Both the position numbers and the translations under genes were made by a program. A DNA stretch of 56,672 nt from Bacteroidota bacterium (GTDB lineage Bacteria; Bacteroidota; Bacteroidia; Flavobacteriales_D; Crocinitomicaceae): positions 1 to 56,672 of the forward strand of contig VGFL01000002.1 of NCBI GenBank assembly GCA_016868915.1, written 5' to 3'. Shown here one piece after another: positions 37,934 through 47,230 of this stretch; position 1 is the stretch's first letter; each line of letters opens with the position of its first letter. The notes beneath the pieces are model-generated. The model did no database searches, had not been told where the DNA came from, and saw nothing but the letters and a program-made list of their open reading frames with translations.

Positions 37934-38881
37934 GTGAGTATCTTAAAAATTCAAAATATCTCTAAGAGATTTCAAGGGAAAAGCGCACTTGATGATGTTT
38001 CTATAGAAATAAACCACGGTGAAATTTTTGGCCTTCTTGGTCCAAATGGTGCAGGAAAAACTACGTTGATTCGCATAATCAATCAAATATTACAATCTGA
38101 TACGGGAAATATTTTTTATGAAAATGAACCTTTAAAACAAAGGCATTTGGAATCAATTGGGTACTTGCCAGAAGAGCGCGGTTTATATCGTTCAATGAAT
38201 GTATTGAATCACTTAGTTTTTCTCGGTGAATTGCGAGGACTAAAAAGGCGTGATGCGATTAAAAAATCTGAACAATGGCTTGAAAAAATGGATATTTTAT
38301 CGTGGAAAAAGAAACGAATTGAAGAGCTTTCCAAGGGGATGGCGCAAAAGGTTCAATTTATCGGAACAATTTTGCACGAACCGAAACTATTGATTCTGGA
38401 CGAACCCCTAAGCGGCTTCGATCCGCTTAATGTGGAATTGATTTTATCAATCCTGAAAGAAATGAAAAGCCAGGGAAAAACGATTATACTTTCAACACAC
38501 AATATGAAAAGTGTAGAAGAAATTTGTGATAGAGCTGCTATTATACATCAATCCCGAAAAATATGCGAAGGAGAGGTTATTAATCTTCGTGAATCTATTA
38601 AAAAAGGTCACTACGCACTTCGTTTTCAGGGGAATATGGTTGCTTTCGTGACTGCTTTATGGACAGATTTTGAATTACTTGAAAAGAGGGAACTCAGCCC
38701 AAATCGATTTGAAACAACTGTTGCCATGCGTTCGTCTGCTGAATTTGAAGATTTACTCAAGTCACTAATTGGTAAAGTAATATTAGAGGCTGCATGGGAA
38801 GTAATGCCCAGTATGAATGATGTTTTTTTAACAAATGTGCAATCATCTGAAAAATCACAAAAAGCGAGTAATGAAAAATAG
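37934..38881 (+). CDS. ABC transporter ATP-binding protein, NatA-like
   Basis: About 315 residues. Walker A GPNGAGKTT, the signature-like ELSKGMAQKVQFIG, Walker B LLILDEPLSGFDP and the H-loop STHNM are all present. The C-terminal roughly 80 residues match the DUF4162 extension of NatA-type exporters. The GTG start at 37934 avoids the -7 box. It overlaps the permease by 11 bp. The likely role is efflux of an ion, lipid or drug; the substrate is unknown. Confidence 0.88.
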   Translation: MSILKIQNISKRFQGKSALDDVSIEINHGEIFGLLGPNGAGKTTLIRIINQILQSDTGNIFYENEPLKQRHLESIGYLPEERGLYRSMNVLNHLVFLGELRGLKRRDAIKKSEQWLEKMDILSWKKKRIEELSKGMAQKVQFIGTILHEPKLLILDEPLSGFDPLNVELILSILKEMKSQGKTIILSTHNMKSVEEICDRAAIIHQSRKICEGEVINLRESIKKGHYALRFQGNMVAFVTALWTDFELLEKRELSPNRFETTVAMRSSAEFEDLLKSLIGKVILEAAWEVMPSMNDVFLTNVQSSEKSQKASNEK

Positions 38882-40187
38882 TTGGATAATTGCAAAACGT
38901 GAAATAAAGGAGCGGCTTAATTCCAAGTTTTTTCTGATTTTCCTATTCATTGGACCTTGCCTTGTTTTACTTAGCCTATTTTTTCTCTTCAAAGCAGGCG
39001 ACGAAGGAAAAGATAAGATCAAACTTCTTGTATCTGACGAAGGCAATATTTTAGAAGGAATACTGCACACGCAAAAAAATGGAAGTGTCAGTTACCAATT
39101 TTCGAAGGAATATATCAGTTTTGAAGATTTTAGAACCAAACCTGAGTTCCAGCAGTACGATGCCTTATTAGATTTAAATCACAAACTTTTGGAAAATAAA
39201 ACATGTTTTATTTGGTACCGCGAGAAGCCATCTGTAGATCGACAAATCGGTATACGTGGTCAACTCGAACGAAGAATCGAAGAGGTAATGGTAAAAGTAA
39301 CAAAAAAAATCAGCATGTCGGATTACAAAAGGATCAAACAACCGCTCAATTTGGCTTTTCGAGATGTCTATGACCCTAGACAAGAAGAAGATCATTTGGC
39401 TGGATGGTCCGGATTTGCTTTTGGATTGCTAATAATGATTTTTATATTTCTCTTTGGAATGACCATATTACGAAGCACAACACGCGACAAAAGCAACCGC
39501 ATTGTGGAGGTAATTCTTGCCTCTGTTAAATCAACTGAAATGATGTTTGGAAAAATAATCGGATTAGGTGTCGTTGCATTTTTTCAGTTCTTCATCTGGA
39601 TTATATTTGTTGCTTTAGGTCTTTATTTTCTTCGCGAACAATTTGATTTAAATATTTACGATGGAGCCAATCAAGTATCAACAATTTTAGGGTCTGAAGT
39701 AGAAACAACAAATGCACTTTACTTAAATAAAGTGGTTGAACTCGTTTATGAGCGAATTAATTATGGAGTTATGCTACCGATTTTTCTTTCTTTCTTCACG
39801 TTTGGGTATGTCTTTTACGCTGCATTTTTTGCAGTTATTGGGGCAAGTTCAGGATCTGAAAGTGATGGACAGCAATTTATTATTCCCTTACTAGCGCTTC
39901 TTGGTATTTCTATTTATGCTGGTTATTTATCGGTTGAATTTCCGGATAGCGCAATTGTCAGTTACTTATTTTATATCCCTTTTACCTCGCCAATGGTAGC
40001 AATGGTTAAACTTGCTCAAGGATTTTCCGATGGAGACTCATACACCATACTTCTTTCTTTCCTTATTTTAATCGTTTCAGCAATTCTTGCCATTCAAATT
40101 GCTGCAAAAATATTCAAAAATGGGATCTTAGCTTTCGGTCATCGTCTCTCTTTAAAACATTTCATTCTGTGGATTCGTCAAAAGTAA
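38871..40187 (+). CDS. ABC-2 type permease, NatB-like
   Basis: About 438 residues. One N-terminal membrane helix is followed by a large extracytoplasmic domain (about 50-180) and then five or so helices from FAFGLLIMIFIFLFGM onward. STTRDKSNRIVEVILASVKSTEMMFGKIIGLG is the typical cytoplasmic loop of ABC-2/NatB permeases. The ATG at 38871, which overlaps the ATPase gene, gives MKNSWIIAKREIKERLNSKF, the usual N-terminus. A longer in-frame start (38835) lies deeper in the ATPase gene and is less likely. Confidence 0.88.
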   Translation: MKNSWIIAKREIKERLNSKFFLIFLFIGPCLVLLSLFFLFKAGDEGKDKIKLLVSDEGNILEGILHTQKNGSVSYQFSKEYISFEDFRTKPEFQQYDALLDLNHKLLENKTCFIWYREKPSVDRQIGIRGQLERRIEEVMVKVTKKISMSDYKRIKQPLNLAFRDVYDPRQEEDHLAGWSGFAFGLLIMIFIFLFGMTILRSTTRDKSNRIVEVILASVKSTEMMFGKIIGLGVVAFFQFFIWIIFVALGLYFLREQFDLNIYDGANQVSTILGSEVETTNALYLNKVVELVYERINYGVMLPIFLSFFTFGYVFYAAFFAVIGASSGSESDGQQFIIPLLALLGISIYAGYLSVEFPDSAIVSYLFYIPFTSPMVAMVKLAQGFSDGDSYTILLSFLILIVSAILAIQIAAKIFKNGILAFGHRLSLKHFILWIRQK

Positions 40188-41068
40188 TTCGCAAAGCAGT
40201 AATAGATCTAGGCACAAATACGTTCAATTTATTGATTGCTGAATGGATAGACGAGAAATGGCGACGAATTCATTCGGAAAAAGATGGTGTAGCTTTGGGA
40301 ATGGGGGGAATCAATCAAAAGATTATTACCGAGGATGCCATTTTACGTGCTGAAAAAGCCTTAAGCCATTTTAAATCAATTGCTGATTCTTTTGGCATAT
40401 CCGAAATACAGGCAGTTGGAACAAGTGCTATTCGTGATGCTAAAAATCAATCTGAATTTGTCGAGAGAATGAAAAAAGGTGTTGGTATAGACATTCTCGT
40501 TATTTCAGGGGATGAAGAAGCAGATTTTATTTACAGAGGTGTTGCAAAAACTATTGATTTTTCTGTTCCCTCACTAATTATGGATATCGGAGGCGGAAGT
40601 ACTGAATTCATTTTGGTTGATAAAACTGGTATTCAAGAAAAAGTTAGCTTTAATATTGGTGTATCACGTATACTTCAACTTTTTTCATGTGACGATCCAA
40701 TTAAACCAGATCAGGTTCTAGAATTAAATCAGTGGCTTGAAGATCAGGTTGCTGGATTTTTTGATCATCTTAAGATTTCCCGATTGATTGGGGCATCAGG
40801 TAGTTTTGAAACATTCTACGAGTTAATTCATAACAAGACAGTTCCTTCCTTGGACAATGCAATCAAATTGCCTTTTTTGAATTTTTACTCAGAATTAGAA
40901 CACTTAATATTTTCTACCCAAGCAGAACGTGATTTAAATCCTTGGATAATTCCGATTCGAAAGAAAATGGCGCCTTATGCAGCTATAAAAACAAAATGGG
41001 TGATTGACAAATTAAGGATTTCAGAAACCTATCTCTCACCGTATTCACTAAAAGAGGGGCTATTTTAG
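40169..41068 (+). CDS. Ppx/GppA-family phosphatase
   Basis: A 299-residue protein of the exopolyphosphatase/pppGpp phosphatase family (actin-like ATPase fold). Motifs are AVIDLGTNTFNLLIAEW near the start, the AVGTSAIRDAKN segment, and LIMDIGGGSTEFILVD. It lacks the C-terminal HD-type extension of E. coli Ppx, like many short homologues. The start is a GTG that overlaps the permease gene by 19 bp. Polyphosphate or (p)ppGpp could be the substrate. Confidence 0.88.
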   Translation: MDSSKVIRKAVIDLGTNTFNLLIAEWIDEKWRRIHSEKDGVALGMGGINQKIITEDAILRAEKALSHFKSIADSFGISEIQAVGTSAIRDAKNQSEFVERMKKGVGIDILVISGDEEADFIYRGVAKTIDFSVPSLIMDIGGGSTEFILVDKTGIQEKVSFNIGVSRILQLFSCDDPIKPDQVLELNQWLEDQVAGFFDHLKISRLIGASGSFETFYELIHNKTVPSLDNAIKLPFLNFYSELEHLIFSTQAERDLNPWIIPIRKKMAPYAAIKTKWVIDKLRISETYLSPYSLKEGLF

Positions 41069-41079
41069 TCTATGACTAA

Positions 41080-41994
41080 TTAATAAACCAAATGACGATC
41101 TTTTTTCTCATCATAAATATCATCAATTGTGATAAAAATACCTGTTTCTTCTACATTTCCAAAATCAGGATTTACAGCTGTACCGAATGTTTTCATTGTC
41201 GGAGAAAGATGCATATATATATTAACTAAAGGCGGTATGAACTCACCCTTATCTCGTAAAAAAGTGTTTACTATTTTAATACCCTCTTTAAAATCTAATC
41301 CCGCTAATTTTGATTCAAACTTTTCGCAATCATAATCTTGATGCAACGGATTATAGGGCGTCATTAGATGATCACTATCTGGAAAATAATAATGCATGAA
41401 ATGCAAGAGAAAATCCCGGCATTCAATATTATAAGTTGGATACATGGTTACTTTACCGAAGAAATATCGAATGTCTGGATTTATTTTCACGATAGCACCA
41501 AGGCCATCCCAAATATTATCAAGTGCAAACAATCCTTTTCTTGGATTTACAGTTGCCTGAAAATTTGGCTGAATCCAACTTCTTCCAAGTTCAATGGTAT
41601 GCGGAAGATAATCTGATACAAAAGAAGAACTAAAATTAAAATAATGTGCCGTTGAAAGATGTATTTTCCCGGAATCGTCGATGGCTTTCTCACAACGAAT
41701 AAAACGATACCCTCCGATGATTTCTTCATCCTCTGGTGACCAAACAATAAGCTGATCGTAACAATAATTATTTGTATCGTATTCATCTAAATCCACACTC
41801 TCGCCCGTTCCACCACCCGATTCACGGAAAGCAATCTCACGCAATCGACCAATTTCCTGCAAAACATGTGGTGAGTTATGTTGATTTACAATGTAAATCT
41901 CATTTCCCCCTTTACGCGTAATTCGTACAAATCGATCTTGATTGAGTTCTTTTTTTAATATTTCCTTGGCTATTGCGTCAATGATCGGCTTCAT
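41080..41994 (-). CDS. GNAT-type N-acyltransferase, GlsB/OlsB-like
   Basis: A 304-residue protein with the Acetyltransf_5 features of lipid N-acyltransferases: VWSPEDEEIIGGYRF, ELGRSWIQPNFQ, YFFGKVTMYPTYN. Together with the O-acyltransferase-like gene 9 bp upstream, it matches the two-gene arrangement that makes glycine or ornithine lipids in Bacteroidota (GlsB makes the N-acyl product from acyl-ACP and amino acid). The amino acid used cannot be told from sequence. Confidence 0.75.
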   Translation of the reverse strand: MKPIIDAIAKEILKKELNQDRFVRITRKGGNEIYIVNQHNSPHVLQEIGRLREIAFRESGGGTGESVDLDEYDTNNYCYDQLIVWSPEDEEIIGGYRFIRCEKAIDDSGKIHLSTAHYFNFSSSFVSDYLPHTIELGRSWIQPNFQATVNPRKGLFALDNIWDGLGAIVKINPDIRYFFGKVTMYPTYNIECRDFLLHFMHYYFPDSDHLMTPYNPLHQDYDCEKFESKLAGLDFKEGIKIVNTFLRDKGEFIPPLVNIYMHLSPTMKTFGTAVNPDFGNVEETGIFITIDDIYDEKKDRHLVY

Positions 41995-42003
41995 TATAAT
42001 TTA

Positions 42004-42819
42004 CTAACTTTTAAAATCGTACAATATATTTCTAATTCTAACAGAAACTTCCCTATCACTTTCATCAGAATAAAATGATTCCAAATCGATGTTATCTCTT
42101 ACTGTAAATCGTATTGTCTTGTTTTTCTGTTTAAACATTTCGTCAGCCAAATACATCATTTCGAGATTCGTCTTTACCCCAATTCGTTGACGAAGTTCAT
42201 ATAACCGGTAGAAAAAATTACTCAATTCTCCATCAATGTATATCGGAACTATTTTTCGTTTGTATTTTCTACTCAGTGTTACGAATGTTTTTTTCCATTC
42301 AAGATCTTTAATTTGACCTTTAATTCTCCTACTTACTTTACCTGCCGGGAAAATGCAAACTGAATCATTTGATTCAAATAGGTTGTCAATTTTATTTCTT
42401 GTAGAGCCATCGTTTTTGCCAAACTTATTTACACCAAGAAATAATCCACGTAGGTTTTTTACATGAAGTAAAAGATCATTTACAATAAACTTATAATCCT
42501 GTCGAATATGAGCAAAACCTGTTATAAAAGCCATGGCGTCCATACCACCCAATGGGTGATTCATAACAACCACAATTCGCTCATTTGAAGGGATTTTTTC
42601 AGCCCCATCAATTTCAATGTTAATGTTGAAATATGCCATGACCGATTTACAAAAATCAATATCATAATCATCCTTGTGGTCAGAAATGAACTTATTTATC
42701 TCGTTTTGATGTAGAATACGTTCAAAATAACGAACGACAAAGCCCGGAAGCCATTTCAAAAGTTTCGGATTTTTACTTTTGATTAAATATCTAATATCAA
42801 TAAGTTTATCCTTTTCCAC
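42004..42819 (-). CDS. PlsC-family O-acyltransferase, GlsA/OlsA-like
   Basis: A 271-residue acyltransferase with the H-x4-D motif as NHPLGGMD near residue 88 and FPAGKVSRR later. The second acylation of glycine/ornithine lipids is done by such proteins (GlsA/OlsA); lysophosphatidate acylation is the alternative. It is the first gene of a two-gene operon with the GNAT protein. Confidence 0.75.
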   Translation of the reverse strand: MEKDKLIDIRYLIKSKNPKLLKWLPGFVVRYFERILHQNEINKFISDHKDDYDIDFCKSVMAYFNINIEIDGAEKIPSNERIVVVMNHPLGGMDAMAFITGFAHIRQDYKFIVNDLLLHVKNLRGLFLGVNKFGKNDGSTRNKIDNLFESNDSVCIFPAGKVSRRIKGQIKDLEWKKTFVTLSRKYKRKIVPIYIDGELSNFFYRLYELRQRIGVKTNLEMMYLADEMFKQKNKTIRFTVRDNIDLESFYSDESDREVSVRIRNILYDFKS

Positions 42820-42876
42820 AGTACAAATATAACTTTAATAGACTTTTCGGGACTAAAATAACTGGAATTATACATA

Positions 42877-43641
42877 TTAACATTCAATAACTAATCCGTC
42901 ATATGACACGAAAACATTGTTGGGAAGCATTTTCTGAATTTCTTGATGAGTACCAAATAAATGTGAAAGATGAGTAAGATATGCTTTTTTTGGTTGGATC
43001 AAACTGATAAATTCTAGCGCCTCATCAAGATTAAAATGGGCAGGATGTGATTGGATTCTTAAAGCATTAATGACCAAAATTTCCGTCCCTTGAATTTTTT
43101 TAATTTCACGAGCATCAATTGATTTTGCATCTGTAATGTATGTTAAATTTTTAATTCTAAACCCAAAAACTGGTAGTAAATAATGTTTTACCTCAATAGG
43201 AATCACTTGAATATCCTCACTAATGAAAAAAGGATTTAAATCTATTCTGTGTAGACTTATTTCCGGAATACCCGGATACTTTTTTTCTGCAAATATGTAA
43301 TGATATTCTCTTTTGATAGCCTCCTCAACCTGTTTTGATGCATAAACTGAAATAGGAGTATGTTGCTTAAAATTAAATGGTCGAATATCATCCAATCCCG
43401 CAACGTGATCTTTGTGTTCGTGCGTAAACAAAACAATGTCTAATCGTAGAACTTTATTCGCCAACATTTGACTCCGAAAATCAGGGCCAGTATCAATTAC
43501 AATTGATTTATTATTAATTTCAATTAAAACTGAACTTCTAAAACGCTTATCTTTTGTGTCAGAACTCGTACAAACCTTGCAGTCACAAGCAATTACAGGT
43601 ACTCCTTGCGACGTTCCTGTTCCTAAAAAAGTTAGCTTCAT
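42877..43641 (-). CDS. MBL-fold metallohydrolase, PhnP-like
   Basis: About 254 residues. The metal-binding HEHKDHVAGLDD motif (HxHxDH) and the N-terminal LGTGTSQGVPVIACDCKVC, as in the PhnP/RNase Z-like branch, are present. It is probably a phosphodiesterase. The longer frame (43680) begins inside the DUF423 gene; the ATG at 43641 gives MKLTFLGTGTSQG and a 4-bp ATGA overlap with that gene, so it is chosen. Confidence 0.82.
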   Translation of the reverse strand: MKLTFLGTGTSQGVPVIACDCKVCTSSDTKDKRFRSSVLIEINNKSIVIDTGPDFRSQMLANKVLRLDIVLFTHEHKDHVAGLDDIRPFNFKQHTPISVYASKQVEEAIKREYHYIFAEKKYPGIPEISLHRIDLNPFFISEDIQVIPIEVKHYLLPVFGFRIKNLTYITDAKSIDAREIKKIQGTEILVINALRIQSHPAHFNLDEALEFISLIQPKKAYLTHLSHLFGTHQEIQKMLPNNVFVSYDGLVIEC

Positions 43642-44021
43642 GACTTGTTTTTCCATATTGAAATGAACAAATAAACCCATGAAAATAGTATCATTGCACC
43701 TCCAAGGGGCGTTAGTGGAACCAACAGTATTTTTGGGATTAGGATGAAATCATTGAGACACAACAAATAGATTGAAAATGAAAATAAAAATGTTCCACTA
43801 ATATTTAAATTGAAAAATAACTTCGGAAGAAATATTTTTTTTCCTGATAATCCCAAAATTAAGAGGGCTAATCCACTATACATTTGATATTTAATGCCAA
43901 TTTCAAAACTCGTAAGTTTGTCAATCGGAAGAATAGCTTTCAAAGCATGTGCTCCAAAAGCACCAAGCAATATGGATGAACCAATAAAAAAAATGGCAAA
44001 AAATAATACTTTTTTATTCAT
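43638..44021 (-). CDS. DUF423 small membrane protein
   Basis: A 127-residue protein with four predicted membrane helices and the family marks GAFGAHALKA and YQMYSGLALLILGL. The family (YgdD/TMEM256) has no assigned function. It overlaps its upstream neighbour by 8 bp and its downstream neighbour by 4 bp, in a compact operon. Confidence 0.85.
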   Translation of the reverse strand: MNKKVLFFAIFFIGSSILLGAFGAHALKAILPIDKLTSFEIGIKYQMYSGLALLILGLSGKKIFLPKLFFNLNISGTFLFSFSIYLLCLNDFILIPKILLVPLTPLGGAMILFSWVYLFISIWKNKS

Positions 44022-45303
44022 TATTGTCCAATTCTAATGTAAACTCCAAAACATCTTTCCATCCACGATAAATACCGTATTGACCAATGGTTGAATTATG
44101 CCAAATAAATGAAAAATCACCACCGTATTCACGAACCTCTTGATTCAATTGTGATATTTTTTTCTTTGCTTCATCTACTGATAATTTCATATACTCATTT
44201 AATGTTCCATCCATGTATGCAAAAGGATGTATTACATAAGAGGTCATTTCATTTTTCGATAAATCAAACCAGCGAAATGATCGCGCAGTTCCAGCCCGAA
44301 AACCAACAGTCTCAGCATATCCCATAGTGTAATCGTGTTTGAAACCCATCGAATGCAATATTTGGTAGGTTGTTGGTATATTTAATTTTAAAAAGTGCTG
44401 TCTCGAACAGTCAACTGTATGCTGTAAAATAGATTCAATTCGATCTTTTTCATTTAATAAGTAAAATTCGTACGTATTTGACTTGTAGCTTGGATGCAAA
44501 CCAATCTTTGCATATTTACTCATTTCTTTGATTAACTGTCGGTGCTTGAAATTACGATGTGAAATATTTTTATCGTACTTTGAGTAATCCCCCAATAGCC
44601 AAAAGATATTTATTTCAAATCCTCGATCAGTTATCGCTTGGATATAACTGAAAGTATCAAAGGGGTCCGTTCGCTTACCCGATATAACTCGTTGGCGTTC
44701 AACTAGGCGATCCTTTTTTCCAAAAAGTAGGTCTTTCGATGTAGCATACCATAGTCTGAATGGACTTTTTAATTTGTAAGCGAATGTTTGATCTATATCA
44801 AAAGTAGGATTCATTTTATATGGAATAGGAATTGGCAAACTAACCTCAACGTCATTTCTTAATAAGTAGCGAATTATAGATTCAGCCCAACGATCGCAAA
44901 CTACCTTTTCCAACCAGTTGAATCTGCTCATAACACTGTTTTTAGCTTCAAACCTACCATGCTGATCAGTATATGAAGAAGTATACTCCTCCATACGAGA
45001 TAAAATGTAAAAAATACTGGCAATCGGGTCAACAATATTATTGAAAGCAATACACTCTTCTCCTTCAAAATTTCCTTTGTCAATTCCATATACTCCAATA
45101 TTTTCATCAAAAAGTAAGGAAGACGGACGTATGTACAAAACATGATCAATTTCAATATTTGAGTAGTTAAACTTCGGAAGAGATGAGGTCTCAGTAAAAT
45201 AACGATCGTTTGTAATGCGATACTCTATTTTCCGATCATTGAAAATAAAATCAAAAGTGTAAAGAATTCGTTCTGATATTTCTTCGACGTATATTAAAAT
45301 CAT
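44014..45303 (-). CDS. Polysaccharide deacetylase-like protein
   Basis: A 429-residue protein. The N-terminal half (DUF7033-like) is followed by a NodB-type fold suggested by NPTFDIDQTFAYK (metal-binding Asp region), IGLHPSYKSN and YAETVGFRAGTARSFRWFD. It probably trims acetyl groups from an envelope glycan. It overlaps wecB by 4 bp and lies upstream of DUF423, so it belongs to the wecB operon. Confidence 0.7.
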   Translation of the reverse strand: MILIYVEEISERILYTFDFIFNDRKIEYRITNDRYFTETSSLPKFNYSNIEIDHVLYIRPSSLLFDENIGVYGIDKGNFEGEECIAFNNIVDPIASIFYILSRMEEYTSSYTDQHGRFEAKNSVMSRFNWLEKVVCDRWAESIIRYLLRNDVEVSLPIPIPYKMNPTFDIDQTFAYKLKSPFRLWYATSKDLLFGKKDRLVERQRVISGKRTDPFDTFSYIQAITDRGFEINIFWLLGDYSKYDKNISHRNFKHRQLIKEMSKYAKIGLHPSYKSNTYEFYLLNEKDRIESILQHTVDCSRQHFLKLNIPTTYQILHSMGFKHDYTMGYAETVGFRAGTARSFRWFDLSKNEMTSYVIHPFAYMDGTLNEYMKLSVDEAKKKISQLNQEVREYGGDFSFIWHNSTIGQYGIYRGWKDVLEFTLELDNNE

Positions 45304-46451
45304 CCTATGTTCTCAATAATTTTCTGTGCAATAAATAAAGCAGCATTTCCATCTCCGTAAAATGATGGATAACTAAATTCATTTTTATTCAATAAATATA
45401 GACCTCCATCGACTATCTCGTTTGTTTTAGTACCGACAAGCTTTGCATTACCGTTTTCTACAATTTCAATCCATTCTGTTTGGTCGCGAAGGATTATACA
45501 AGGCTTGCAAAAGAAAAATGCTTCTTTTTGCAAACCACCACTGTCTGTGACGATTAATTTTGCTTTTTTTTGTAGTGAAATAATATCCAAAAATCCTACC
45601 GGAGGGATGATTAAAATATCTATTGAATTCTGTAACCTGCCAAGAAGTTTATCCGATAAATTTTCATCTAACTTGTTTTTTGTTCTTGGATGCAGTGGTA
45701 AAACAAGTCTTAGTTTAGTACGTTCAATCAACTCAATCAAACCTAAAAATATACTTTCTAAATTTTTTGGGTTGTCCGTATTCGTATCCCTGTGAATTGT
45801 ACACAGTATAAATTTATTGGATTCTAAATTCAAATCTGCACAAATAGTGGAGTTTTGTTCACTTAAAACTGAAAAATAGAGGGAATTATCATACATTATA
45901 TCTCCGCAGTGATAAACAGCAGGATTATCTATGGTTGCCTTCCTTGAATTGGTAATTGCAAATCCCTCTTTTTTTAAATTATTAAGCCCTGTTTTTGTCG
46001 GAGTAAATAATAGCGTGGACATGTGATCGCATGAAATTCGATTTATTTCCTCAGGCATTTCCTTAAAAAAACTGCGTAGACCCGCCTCAATGTGTACAAC
46101 TGGAATATGAATTTTTGCCGCAGCCAGTGAACCTGCAATTGTTGAGTTGGTATCTCCATATACTACTATAGCATCTGGTTTTTCATCGATAAAAATTTGT
46201 TCAAGACCCTCTATCATTTTTGCTGTTTGCACCCCATGTGTTCCGCTTCCCACGCTCAGATTAAACTTTGGCTTTGGAATACCCAACTCCTCAAAAAATA
46301 CTTTCGACATATTATCATCATAATGCTGACCAGTGTGAACCAAAATTTCCTCAAGCTCATTTTTAAACTCATTTTCAATAGCCCTACTCAATGCGCTCGC
46401 TTTAATAATTTGAGGCCTTGCACCAATGATGGTAATGATTTTTTTCCTCAT
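45300..46451 (-). CDS. wecB: UDP-N-acetylglucosamine 2-epimerase (non-hydrolysing)
   Basis: A 383-residue enzyme of normal length that interconverts UDP-GlcNAc and UDP-ManNAc for envelope polysaccharides. IIGARPQIIKASALS, VVYGDTNSTIAGSLAA, HIEAGLRS and VTDSGGLQKEAFFF are conserved signatures. It heads a tight operon with the deacetylase-like gene (4-bp overlap), DUF423 and the MBL protein. Confidence 0.93.
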   Translation of the reverse strand: MRKKIITIIGARPQIIKASALSRAIENEFKNELEEILVHTGQHYDDNMSKVFFEELGIPKPKFNLSVGSGTHGVQTAKMIEGLEQIFIDEKPDAIVVYGDTNSTIAGSLAAAKIHIPVVHIEAGLRSFFKEMPEEINRISCDHMSTLLFTPTKTGLNNLKKEGFAITNSRKATIDNPAVYHCGDIMYDNSLYFSVLSEQNSTICADLNLESNKFILCTIHRDTNTDNPKNLESIFLGLIELIERTKLRLVLPLHPRTKNKLDENLSDKLLGRLQNSIDILIIPPVGFLDIISLQKKAKLIVTDSGGLQKEAFFFCKPCIILRDQTEWIEIVENGNAKLVGTKTNEIVDGGLYLLNKNEFSYPSFYGDGNAALFIAQKIIENIG

Positions 46452-46463
46452 TTTTATCTTCTC

Positions 46464-47144
46464 TTAAATCAAACTGTTATCGACAAAGCTAAAGTATGAA
46501 TTATCTGCAACGATTAAATGATCAAGTATACTTATATCGATACATTTCCCAAATTCTTTAAGTTTTTTTGTCAAATTTATGTCAGAATCACTGGGATTAC
46601 CATTACCACTTGGATGATTATGTGCAAGGATAAGAGATGTTGAATTAAGTAAAATTGCCTCCTTAAAAATGATTCTTCCATCAGCTATTGTCGCTGTTAT
46701 TCCTCCCTTTGAAATACACTTAAAATCTATCACAATATTTGAATTATTTAAAAAAATAACATAAAATTCCTCGTGGTTTAAATCCTGAAATGAACTCTTT
46801 AATAAATCAAAAGCAACCTTTGCATTGGTTATTTTTAGATTTTTTGAGGTCAATCGAGTTAATCGACTGCTCAGCTCAAGTGCTGAAAGAATTGTGATTG
46901 CTTTCGTTTTACCTACTCCTCTTACGCTCATTAATTGTTGCAGTTCCATTTTACGGATACTATCAAGTGAAAAATTATTGGCCTCCAATAGTAAATGAGC
47001 AATTTGTAGTGCAGAATTATTCTTTGTCCCATTTCCTATAATTATTGCTAATAATTCAGCATCTGTCAATGATTTTCTCCCTCCTGAATAAAATTTCTCG
47101 CGAGGCCTGTCTTGAATTGACCATTTAGTGATTGGTATGGACAT
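46464..47144 (-). CDS. radC: RadC/JAB-domain protein
   Basis: A 226-residue protein of the RadC family. An N-terminal helix-hairpin-helix region (LMSVRGVGKTKAITIL) is followed by the JAMM metalloprotease-like motif LAHNHPSGNGNPSDSD. Its true function is uncertain despite the DNA-repair name. It lies 12 bp upstream of wecB and could be the promoter-proximal gene of that operon. Confidence 0.88.
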   Translation of the reverse strand: MSIPITKWSIQDRPREKFYSGGRKSLTDAELLAIIIGNGTKNNSALQIAHLLLEANNFSLDSIRKMELQQLMSVRGVGKTKAITILSALELSSRLTRLTSKNLKITNAKVAFDLLKSSFQDLNHEEFYVIFLNNSNIVIDFKCISKGGITATIADGRIIFKEAILLNSTSLILAHNHPSGNGNPSDSDINLTKKLKEFGKCIDISILDHLIVADNSYFSFVDNSLI

Positions 47145-47208
47145 GTTTTCTGATTACTCTTGAAGTTACGAATTATTTCTTTGATTTCATAATCTCGCTA
47201 CAATTTGA

Positions 47209-47216
47209 TAGTTTTG
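47209..47216 (+). promoter_or_regulatory. -7 promoter box TAGTTTTG of the cyclophilin gene
   Basis: Matches TAnnTTTG and ends 14 bp before the ATG at 47231. It lies after the longer in-frame start at 47132, which argues against that start. Confidence 0.45.
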
Positions 47217-47230
47217 TCAAAAAATTTAAA

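Noticed and set aside
43642-43680. Longer start of the MBL protein
   Set aside because: The extra 13 residues lie inside the DUF423 gene, and the ATG at 43641 gives a standard ATGA overlap and family N-terminus.
47132-47230. N-terminal extension of the cyclophilin
   Set aside because: It would overlap radC, contains a -7 box inside, and adds 33 residues not seen in cyclophilins.
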